Below, piece after piece: positions 54,438-64,000 of a DNA stretch of 64,000 bases. The notes under the pieces were generated by a model. It was not told the origin of the DNA, made no database searches, and saw only the letters and a list, made by a program, of their open reading frames with translations. This DNA comes from Amphibalanus amphitrite (Eukaryota > Arthropoda > Thecostraca > Balanomorpha > Balanidae): the NCBI RefSeq assembly GCF_019059575.1, contig NW_024881614.1, forward strand, positions 372,001 through 436,000. The letters are read 5' to 3'. The position numbers and the translations under genes are program-made. Each line of letters starts with the position of its first letter. Positions within the stretch are counted from its first letter, which is position 1.

Positions 54438-54971
54438 TACCTCCCCGTTCACGACACTACGTCTCCTTTCGACAAAAACTGCTGTGATCGCCTCACATCA
54501 GCGCCACAATGGTCGCGATCGGCCGTCCCGCGCCGCTTCTGTCGACATGGCTGAGGCGTGGAGCTGCCATCAGGCTGATGTGAGGGCGGGCATTATCATA
54601 CGTCACCCATTGATGGTGGAATCGAGCTTCATCTATTGGATGTGTCGATGATCGCCCGGTGATCATAGATTGGTGATTATTGGTGATCGATAAAAGATGG
54701 TGAGATCAACCACAAACATCGGTCACTTCGGTGAATGAGTAAAGCGGCAACTGGCAACTGAGCGGAGTACAGTTAGAAGAAGACTTGCAAGCATACGAAA
54801 AAAAGATGATAAGGACGGAATTCTTAAATTATCTATTCCAAAATGAAAATGAAACTCGGCAAGCTACTTCTTGAAGCATGGCTGTTTTTGCTGTATTCAA
54901 GCAGGATAAGCATTCGCATTTGATAGACAGGCTATGCTCCGACTATAACTGCAGAGCTCAGTTACGACCAT
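54438..54971. other. No supported feature
   Basis: Short tggtgatc repeats lie at about 54655-54690. Nothing else is recognised. Confidence 0.4.
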
Positions 54972-55131
54972 AGGCGCCGGAACGGGGGGGGGGGGACACC
55001 GGGGCACCGTGCCCCCTTGATTTTGCCATTTTAACATTAGCCCTATGGGCGTTGTATGGAAAGAATGAGACCAAAAGTCCGCGTTGCCTCAGTATCGCCC
55101 CCCCCTCCTTAATTGAAGGTGTTCCGCCGCT
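54972..55131. repeat. ATAGGCGCCGGAAC repeat (MITE-like)
   Basis: It begins ATAGGCGCCGGAACGGGG and ends in GGTGTTCCGCCGCTA, giving imperfect inverted ends. GTTACGAC occurs just before it and again shortly after it (about 55139-55146), a possible target duplication. Other copies are at 4018 and 60472. Confidence 0.6.
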
Positions 55132-55136
55132 ACTAC

Positions 55137-57063
55137 TGGTTACGACTTACGGATGAGTCACGGACTAATGCGTTTGGACTTTGGAGCCGCCATTCCGAAG
55201 CAGCAGAGTCGCTGACGCACATACCTTCATCGCCATAACCGTCATTGTGCCACTGAGGGAGCTGACTGGCATGTCTAATGCCATAATCAGGGTAACTGAT
55301 AGCAAGAAGTGTTGTCTCAAGAGCGTAAAAGCTGCGTGAATATTGGGCACAAAGAAACGTTCTCAGGGTGCTAATTAATAGGAAGGGCTCATAGACAATA
55401 CCTGAAAAACACCCATTCCATCAATGCTCCCCTCATTCACTCAGTGGTGGACCGTGCAGATCGCTTTGAAACCCTATTCCAAATTTTAATAGCACTCCGA
55501 TATCGAACATTTTCATGCAGATTTCAAGGCGTGCAATAATCACACATTGACAGGAGCTTTCAGTGCACTGCAAGGCTCTATTCATGTTGCAGACCGTTCG
55601 TGAAAGTTTCCGCTTGGTATGCAGGTCGGGGCTGTGATCTCCGCTGATTCCCCACTCAGTAGGTGTCCGCTGTCCCTCGCCAGCTCCTAATTACACCGCA
55701 CCCGCTGAATGCAGCCGCATATTGCCGTATCGGGCCGTTCAACGGCTGAAAGCACTGCAGAGGAATTCCTGTTCAATAAATAACCGCAGACGACCAAAAA
55801 ACTGTCGTCGATGAAGGGTTTGGCAGCACGTAAACAGGCGAGAAATGGGGGAGCAGCCCCGCTAATATGCGCGCTGCTTTGGCCCGGCGCCGCTCGAATT
55901 GCCGACCGTTTCACGCGGCTCAATCGGAGACTCATATTTGTCGGATGGTGCCATTCATGGCGCACGAGGGGCGCCGCGACGGCATAGAAATGTGTCATTA
56001 CCGGGCAGCCAGGCCAGAGACGCGCAAAAACTGGCCACTCTGTCACCACTGACGTCATGGGAATATTAAATAGCCGCTGTGGCGCCGGGGACGCTTTAGC
56101 AGCACAATAAGATCATATTCGGCAGAAGACTGCCAGTGCAGTCGCTGTGTTGCAGTTTAACATGATTGATTCACATTGAAAATGCACCAAGCACGTTTGT
56201 GATAATCTGCAATCTGCATTGCATTCGTGATTCAAGAAACTGACGTCAAAATAACCCACACAGCACTCCAGTAAAGGGAGACCGGACCACTGAACAGTGA
56301 TATCCGCCGGAGAATATTAGAGGCACCTGTTGGTTAAAGACACCGTATTGCCTCATCTGGCTTCCTTACCTACTCCTACGACGACTTCCCCTCTCAGCCC
56401 ATCCACACCAAACAGCCCCTGTCACGCGCCATTTAGCCAGCCATTTCCCGTTCATTTTCGCCAAACTAGCTGTGCTCAAACTCAGCGAAGGTGTTTGGGA
56501 CTGCTGGAATGGGCTGTTGGCCGCAAATAAATGGAATCAATGCGTCTTGGAATTAGATCCAGTCATGCGTGCCCCGGAGAATAACTGTTCAATGTTGGTA
56601 CTCACGCGTTGAAAAGGGATTTTTGACCCCGGACCGCCGCGGAAGATCATTTTCCTATAAATCTAGATCACTTGCATCTATGCCGCATAAAGCAGTAAGC
56701 ACTGACCAGAATAATGATTGATCCTCTTGAATGACCAGAACATGTGATTACCCTGTCTTGCAACCAGATTATGTCACATTGTCACGTACGGCGGCAGCAT
56801 TCTTCTGTCAGCCCTTCCAGTCTCAGTGATATTACTATTCTGACTATGCCGTAACGCACTGGTCACTCAAAGGTTAGTGAGCTTGTGCTGAAGAATGTCC
56901 GGCGTTAAGCTCTCAGGTTACCTCCGGCCGAAATTCGACTTGATATCCATTAACTCAAGCAAATGTTAACGATTGTGTTCCATTAGTACAGCGCTCTGTG
57001 CCGTATGTTTCTGTTCAAATAAGGTGACAGAACGCTGTACATACAATGGCGACAGGGAACACC
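55137..57063. other. No supported gene
   Basis: Mixed composition. Frames at 55687-56058 and elsewhere lack domains or splice support. Confidence 0.4.
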
Positions 57064-57230
57064 CGCAACACGTGCGATGAGCGCCACGTGCACGTGTTGT
57101 GTGCCCTTACACACGTGCTGCGGTCAGCGCCACACGTGCTGTGGTCACTGGTGCACGTGTGTGGCTCGTGCGGACTCCGCCGACCCCGGGTCTATCTCTA
57201 TAAGGGGTGAAGCAGAGCAGTGACTGTTCA
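57064..57230. promoter_or_regulatory. CACGTG E-box cluster followed by TATA-like box
   Basis: Six CACGTG boxes start at 57069, 57085, 57091, 57112, 57133 and 57154; the last four are spaced exactly 21 bp. TATAAG lies at 57199-57204, with pyrimidine/purine start-like sequence about 20-30 bp downstream. This is a candidate plus-strand promoter, but no gene after it is recognised. Confidence 0.45.
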
Positions 57231-60200
57231 CGCCACGGATCGGGGAGGCACTGGGAGGGTTCGATAATATCAAAACCCGAAATTTCAGAATGACGAGAGC
57301 AATAGCGTTTGTATGAACATCGCATACCTAAATGACATGCCTATCACAAAACTATCGCAACATATCACATCGCATGTGCATCATGAATTAATTAGACGGT
57401 TTTACATTAAATACTATTGTTACCGCTAAAAATGATTAATGATATAACATTTTACATTTCCTACAGCGATGAGCATTCACAAGATGTGCACGAAAACCGC
57501 ATAACTTTCTGACAGATCGCATCCCTATGCATCCCGAACTGTGTCACTGAACAGCGAGCGGCCAGACCACGTGTTTGAACGGTGTGGCCGTCATCTATCT
57601 TTGCGTGCAGCTCCGTCACGCAGGTCCGTCTGTCACGCGGATCTGTCACGCAGATATGCCTGTCGCCATCACCCTCGCGTGCGAATCCGTCTCACAGTCA
57701 CAGTTCCTCCTGCTGTGGGCGGCAGAGGCACACGTGTTTCTCCCACGCGCAGGCCGTATGAAGATCCGCTCATCTCACGCGACTTGGACTGAAGGCCTGG
57801 AGCGGAGTGTCATCACGGCATTGACTGTCACGTCAACATTCAGCAACAGACCGGCCACCGGTATGGGACGTTACGGTATGAGACGTCACAGTGCATCCAT
57901 CCGTGAAACGGCGAGAGATCGATACGTTACGTAACGTAGCTCATAAGTCATCTCCGCCACGTTAAAAATATAACGTATACAGGCGACTGTGAGTCAGATT
58001 ATGACCGTGAGAATGTTAGAATTTGTGCAACATCCCGTGCCCCGCGCCTTCCCTGGGACGGCCCAAAGCACCAGCCAACGCTAAACACTAACTATCATTT
58101 TGAAATGCTCCATCTGATAAGCTCACGCCATCCTCGAGGGATACGGTGCTGCGAGACAGTGGGTATCCCCCCGAGATCCAGTTGAAGCTATACGGACGAC
58201 ACACCGGTACTGCTACCGAGTGCCGGGACTGGACGTGACACAAGCCATAGCCGGAGTTCCCCGCGTCTTACATTGGACGCCAGACGCCGAGTTCTGCCAT
58301 ATTTGGTGAGCTGTGAGTCAGGCGCAGGGTCTGGAGTGAGAGTGTCCTGGCGGAGCAATAAACGCGCTTGATTCGGTACTTCCTGGCAATGACTAATAAA
58401 AGGGACGCCCCTCCATACACATATGGGACAGGTTATCAAGATGAACAGGGAATTAATTTCAATGTGGTTCTTGTGTGATTTTGGCGTTGTGAAATGCAAC
58501 TCGTCGTCTTCAAACATGTTTAGCTGCCGTTTTTGCTCTTTGAAGTCGATGAGTCGAGATCGTACCCTTTTTGCTCTTTGAAGCTGAAGGGGCGCGAGAT
58601 GTTACCAAGTAAACATATTAAATACATTCACTAACCAATTTGGCATCACATGCTCTCATACCTAGAGACAGCCGCGCTACATTAGTGTTATTACGAGTGG
58701 CACTTTTGCCGTAAATCACGGTGTAGGTGCTTGTCTTGTGTCACGAAGCCCCCTCGCTGGATAAGGTGTCACCGTTTTAACGAAGCGTCCCCACGTCTGA
58801 GAGGCCCTGGACCGTGACAAGAGCACAGCGGGCGCCTTGTCGACGGCCGCTCCCGCATACCACCGACGCAGCGGGCGTGTCGATGGGGTGCCGTGTGTGT
58901 CACAGGGGCGCCACCAACGCCGCTAGAGCGTCACAGCTCTCCGCGCCGCGCCGCGCACGTCCCCAACGCGCCGCAAGTGTCTCACGGTCACGGGGGTTTG
59001 CTGATGAGCGATTCGTGAAAGGTCGTGTCCCGTGCGAGCATCGTACAGTCACGGGAGCTCTTAGCGCCACGCGTGCTGCCGCGCCCCTGAGCTCGAAAGT
59101 AAACGCGCAGTCACGCACATACAAAGAGACGGACCTGCTAACAGCGGTGGCACGGCGCCAGACCAAACACAGGGCACGAGATCAGTTAGACGACCTGTCA
59201 CAGCCTACCATGGCCAGATAATGGATCGATGTTAGGAACCGGCGAGCGAGTGCGTCTTCACTCTGCTCGTGCTTGACATCGGTGTCAGAGTGACGTCTCA
59301 GTAATCCTGCTGGTTATCGGAATGACCTACATAGGAGCTGTACGAACTGCGTCGGTCGGTGGTTCTGTCTGTGATCAACTGATCATGCGTAAGATCAGAC
59401 GGTCGGTATGACGTCATAACTTTGAAATAGTGGCTAGATTTGTTATGACGTTGTTATCTAATGGCTGACATAATAACATGCAAACGGCATTACCGCTAAG
59501 AGGTTCGTATGTTACGTCGAATCTCACCAGCCACTATTGCTGCTGCTGTGTTTGAAGTCCAGTGCCAGGTTTCCACAACTGTTTTAACACTGATAGATTC
59601 GGGTGAATTGGTTTCAGTTCGGATATCATTCATTGTTCTCTTGGCTTATACTGAGCATAGATGAGCGGAAGCATTCACCCGAAACATGCGCAGTTCCTCA
59701 CATACAAGCAACGCATTAGGCGCCACATCACAAATTGTTTGGATGAGCGATGTCAGTTGGCGATTGATTGATTTGGATGATAGAATGTCAGTTGCGGCTG
59801 TCAGTTGCAAGTCTTATGCCTACATGAAACACTGGGCAATTGGAATTGGTGAGCATGGGGCATCACGTCATCTGGAGTTCCACGTTTAGTCCATATGCCC
59901 AGACAGTGTCGAACACAATGGATGCACTATTCTCCCGCATCTCACCGCGTGAGGTGTGCCAGTCGTCGACAATCCATTACTCCGGAATGTGGGCGACACC
60001 CGATACCCACCTCCGTCAGCAGATTGATGTTCAGAAAACATGCTGATCCCTCACTGGGTGCGTGCGACATGTTGTGACTCAATGCGAACGAATGTGAGCC
60101 TTGGCTCTGGTCCAGATCCGCTGATAAACGAGCGAATGTGCGCCCATGGAGGTGTCATGCATTCCTCGTGGACACTGAAACAGGGCAGAAGGACACAGGC

Positions 60201-60471
60201 CTGCGAGGTCAGACCCATTGCCGCTATGTTATTCTGACGCGATGTTTTAGGGAGGGACGACAGCTAAACAAACGCGCGTGGCTGCTGACCCAGACTTGTG
60301 TGAAATAGATTGGCGGATATTGTCGAGTTGTTTGTTATGTGACTCACGGATAAATTCCCGATGTGAAACAGCGTTTGGGTTGTTGGAGCTTCTGACCTAT
60401 TGACGCAGATAGCAGTTTTAATCGGTTACATCACTGACTACGTCATCATTGTCGTCACCGTGATCGTCACC
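57231..60471. other. No supported gene
   Basis: GC-rich segments (57580-57760, 58790-59170) with many tcacg motifs. Frames on both strands overlap and show no domain. The transcript of the candidate promoter at 57.2 kb, if real, is not identified. Confidence 0.4.
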
Positions 60472-60634
60472 ATAGGCGGCGGAACGGGGAACGGGCACCG
60501 GGGCACCGTGCCCCCCTTTGATTTTGGCATTTTAACATTAGCCCTATGGGCGTTGCATGGAGAGAATGGGACCAAAAGTCGGCAGTGCCCCCCCCCCCCC
60601 CTTAATTGAGGGCGTTGCGCCGCTATCCTGATCG
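60472..60634. repeat. ATAGGCGGCGGAAC repeat (MITE-like)
   Basis: Third copy of this repeat, ending GGGCGTTGCGCCGCTAT. GATCGTCACC occurs right before it (60461-60470) and just after it (about 60630-60639), a possible target duplication, although the neighbourhood is itself rich in cgtcacc. Confidence 0.65.
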
Positions 60635-60689
60635 TCACCGTCCCGGACAATAGATAAAGGAATTTTTGGACGTCAAATATTGTCTCTTT

Positions 60690-60930
60690 ATTACAATTAC
60701 GGATATCGGTGCCATTACAATCGTCCGTTACTGTCAGCTTCACTGTCAGTCACCTTTACAGTCACCACGGCGGTTAGCACTGTCATATTTACCGTCACAG
60801 CTGACGTGATCACTGTCTTTCCAGCCGTTACCACTGTCAGTGTTACCGCTACAGCCACTTTACCATCAACATTGTCACGGATATCGTCACTGTTACGCCT
60901 ACCGTCACCGTCACTAACGGCATCTTGCAG
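60690..60930. repeat. Degenerate ACTGTCAC/ACCGTCAC repeat
   Basis: Irregular short repeats around gtcac (actgtcagtcac, accgtcacagctgac, accgtcaccgtcac). The frame through it reads Thr/Val-rich and is not taken as coding. Confidence 0.5.
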
Positions 60931-62985
60931 AGTGAAAGTTCTGATGACTCACCCACACTGATCACATTTGCAGAGCCAGCGAGCCGCCGAGCGTGCGGCG
61001 GAGCTGCTCCTCCCGCCCGAATCTGCCCCAAATATCGCGTCACTTCCGTGAGCGAACAGGATGTGGAGCCACCGTCACCCTGTCACAATCGAGCTGATCG
61101 GTATCTGCGGCCTTTTTTCTCCCTCAGATGCACCCAGGCGTGCCGATGAACAGCACTCAGCGGTGATGAAGTGTTCTGAGCTGACAGTAATTATTTGCCA
61201 ACGGCTTGTTCTGCAACGGGAAACAGTGTTTGTTCCGTTTGCAGTTACAATGATGGTGTTATGTGTGAATGAAGCGCCAGCGACTCGTGGCCAAGAACAC
61301 ACACAAAAACAATGCAGAATGGTGATGAGCAACTATCAAAACTATCAAAGCAAGCGGCATTTTAGTACAAATAGGAACAAAAAACACAATATTTTCATCA
61401 TCGAAATTCCTTTCCCGAAAAAGTGAGTTTCAAATTTAATTGTACATAGCAAATTTGAAAACGTCGTAATTCAAGTAACTAATGCTAGATTCATGCAGCC
61501 TTGGATTGCTTTCTTAGCATTTCGAAAACCTGATCTTTGGCAATAGGTTTTGAAGTAGGCATACAAAGTCTAAGAACTGTCTCACCTACACATCGGAAAA
61601 TGGAAATAAATATCTTTTATAAGCGTCTGGAAACGTTTACAGTCTGGGCCGGGCCGATCATACTGAGCTATTTTTTGTCTCGTTACATTCAAAAGACGCG
61701 CTTCACGCCCGCGCACCCTCGAAATAAAACAATACCTATATAATGATAAGTTGAATGACTGAGCGCATTGCAGTCGATGAGATCATGGCGATTCAGATCA
61801 CGATAATTCCAGCCACTCTGTGACCTCATGGTTCTAATGACCTCATTGATGAAAGCCACAATCAATTTATCGCCTTGGGTTAAGTTAAGAGTGCTATTTT
61901 TGTTCTAATACCTACTATCGTCATTGCCAGCCTCGGAATAGCATGAGAATGATTCAAGGCTGGCTTAATGAGCGTTTCATTTCAAAGTATTCTCGGATGT
62001 TTAAATTGAGCTGACATGACCTTGGCACCATGGCCGGAGTGACTGTACATACCAACCAGCTGCTTTTAGAGTTGAACGCTCACAAATAGTGACCGCTGAC
62101 ACCAGTCAGACCGCGATTACGAAATGAATAATTTTAATGGTTTTATTCGGCTCTGGCTGTTAAAAAGGAGGCTTGAATTTACTTCCGTTCTTTATATGAC
62201 TGGACAGAATCGAATGATGGGGTGGATGAATGAAGTTTTATTACCACGAAATGTCCAGTCCAGCTCTTGACGACATATATTGCAATTTTAGTTATCTAGT
62301 TAGTTCAATAAGATCGTACCTTATTGGGTTCGCCATATTTAATTTTATCAAACGTTTATGATGCATATTCAATCGCAAACATCCGTACAAGCAACGGTCA
62401 GTCTTTTTTGTCAACGCAAAAAAGACTGACTGTGTGCCATGGCAAACGTTTTTGACGAACCGGTTCACAGAAGCCGAGTCTGACTGCTCTGCTGGTGGTT
62501 GGTCCTGTGATATGGTCATGACGGTGTACTGTACATATGTATGTCACCCTGACTTCGACCGCCGAGCCGCGCGCGCGCTGTCTGAGCCGATACCTTGCTC
62601 ACAGAGACGCCGTAATGTGGTGACTCAAGACTCGACTCTGGAGTGTGGTGACTCAAAACTCGAGATGAGGATATTGCTTAGCAATGCGGCACTGATTGTT
62701 CAACACTAACACGCTAGGAAGGATATTATTAAGCGATTAAGTGTCACCCAACCCACATCAAACGCTCGGACACATTGTAGAAGTTTCCTCTGTAATATTG
62801 TTCAGTTGTAAACGCATCTAGTTTTAGGCACCTCGTCAGTGAATAAAGCAAGGAAGGAAACGGTCTTTATCATGTAGATTGTAGATGCCAAGTGTGTTTG
62901 AAATCCGGACATTGTTTTGCGATGTTTGGTGCAACCAAAGCAAGATAAACCGTCATGAGAGCCTATAAAAGCATAGTGTGAGCGC
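60931..62985. other. No supported gene
   Basis: Mostly AT-rich. The tail of repeat D (gggccgatcatactgagc ... gaaataaaac) is at about 61640-61745. Short frames are unsupported. Confidence 0.4.
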
Positions 62986-63463
62986 CAGGGGCGGATCCAG
63001 AAAATCTCCAAGGGAGGGGCCATTAGAAACCAGGAGGCCCCCCCCCCATAATCCCACCTGTTGGAGGCCCCATCTTCCCACTTGTTGGCCCCCCCCCCCA
63101 AAAAAAAAACTGCGTCTATTGAGCTTATCTAGCTGTTCAGGCAACATCTCAACATCTGTGCAGGCTTGGAGGCCCTCTGTGCAGGTTAGGAGGCCCTGTA
63201 AAAGTGGTCATCTCTGTGAGTATAAGAGACCTCCAAGTTATGAAAAGCTTTACCAATCTTCTAACAAAGAAGTCTTCTCAGCTAGTCTTCTAAGAAATAA
63301 CTAAGTGGGTAGGTTAAAAAAAAACTCATCGGATTTCGGCCACTTTATTTTCCGGAGGCCCCCTTTTCAGCTTTTTAACTTTTTAACTTTTTATTTTATT
63401 TTTGAAAAAAATCGGCCAAGGGGGGGCCATGGCCCCCATGGCCCCCCCTTGTATCCGCGCCTG
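62986..63463. mobile_element. hAT-type MITE with 8-bp target duplication
   Basis: It begins CAGGGGCGGATCCAG and ends GGATACAAG-like sequence in inverted form (TTGTATCCGCGCCTG). GTGAGCGC flanks both ends (62978-62985, 63464-63471). G/C-runs lie near each end. It is non-coding. An 8-bp duplication with a CAGGGGCGGAT end is typical of hAT MITEs. Confidence 0.85.
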
Positions 63464-63471
63464 GTGAGCGC

Positions 63472-64000
63472 CTAGCGTGAATCAAGGCGACATTTTGAGT
63501 CAGACGCCATCTTCTGTGTGCTGCTGGATTGACGGGATTACTTATACTTTGTACATTATTTCATTACTTTAAGGCCTTGGGTCGTATTTTACTACAATAG
63601 TATTTTACTCTGTACCGGTACTTGCGGCTATTTGGTCATTGCTCGTGTTGAACTATTCATAGTATTTACATATAGTATTTGTGTATCGGTGCAATATGCA
63701 GCACACGACACATCGCGATTGTGAAAGCTAATCAAGCGATGCGCAGTTGGACTGTTTTCCGTTTCCAGCCGCCTACGCATCTTCCTCACAATGTCTGCGT
63801 CTTTGTGTGTTGCGAACCCGGCGACTCCCCACATCCTGTGTTCTGAACTTTCTGCGGCGTCCCTTATCTGACCACATCCTTTCCTGGCCTGACTGGCCGT
63901 ATATCGTGGACATACCGCGTCACTGCACTGCCTGCGTACAAAGTCAGCTGCATGACTCTCATGTTGAGATGCTGTGAACGTGAACATGCTAATCATTGTC
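63472..64000. other. No supported gene
   Basis: Opposed open frames at 63628-63996 (minus) and 63747-63977 (plus). The minus frame contains QCSDAVCPRYTASQARKGCG, but I recognise no domain. It may be a transposon fragment running beyond the window. Confidence 0.3.

Noticed and set aside
63628..63996. 122-codon minus-strand frame with several Cys
   Set aside because: No domain recognised, an opposed frame is equally open, and the window ends here. It cannot be called.

Overview
This is a window of an animal nuclear genome, not a prokaryotic or organellar one. Genes are split by GT-AG introns, transposon families are numerous, microsatellites are long, and no operon-like gene packing is seen. 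The transposon mix (mariner, Mutator-like, hAT, TTAA-flanked and possible Helitron elements) suggests an invertebrate, perhaps an arthropod, but the sequence does not settle the species.

The main protein-coding gene is on the minus strand from about 35.56 kb to at least 19.03 kb. It is a ribosome-binding protein 1 (p180)/kinectin homologue. Eleven exons with mutually compatible phases give 738 residues: an N-terminal membrane anchor, a Lys/Pro/Glu-rich cytoplasmic region and a long coiled coil. Its last exons were not found. A compact two-exon gene of unknown function lies on the plus strand at 16.2-17.6 kb, with a polyadenylation signal. A first exon with a signal peptide and an apple/PAN-like cysteine pattern lies on the minus strand at 7.9-8.2 kb. 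A weaker signal-peptide first exon lies at 2.6 kb.

The rest is mostly repeats. The dominant class is about 1.0-1.2 kb elements without coding capacity, bounded by TTAA and starting CCCGCGCC or CCCTCGCC (at 1, 0.87, 4.15, 8.98, 10.5, 12.6, 25.4, 41.0, 42.2-46.2, 44.7 and 50.8 kb). Each is packed with AGGTCA/TGACCT half-sites and often carries TGACGTCA palindromes. At the ends, G-run/C-run hairpins have caps that differ between copies but remain self-complementary. Other elements are a degenerate mariner (21.5-22.4 kb), a deleted Mutator-like element with a 9-bp target duplication (36.0-37.2 kb), hAT transposase remnants (46.2 and 48.7 kb), a hAT-type MITE with an 8-bp duplication (63.0-63.5 kb) and a Helitron-like insertion (42.9-44.5 kb). 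Several tandem arrays are also present, including a very GC-rich one at 39.1-40.8 kb.

The observations most worth following are: a minisatellite that repeats the RRBP1 start codon and first codons upstream of the gene; a similar array repeating an internal splice acceptor; the compensated terminal hairpins and hormone-receptor-like half-sites of the TTAA elements; a three-layer transposon nest at 42.2-46.2 kb; a 217-bp near-perfect hairpin at 29.1 kb; and six CACGTG boxes, partly at 21-bp spacing, at 57.1 kb. From 51.8 kb to the end I find no confident coding gene.
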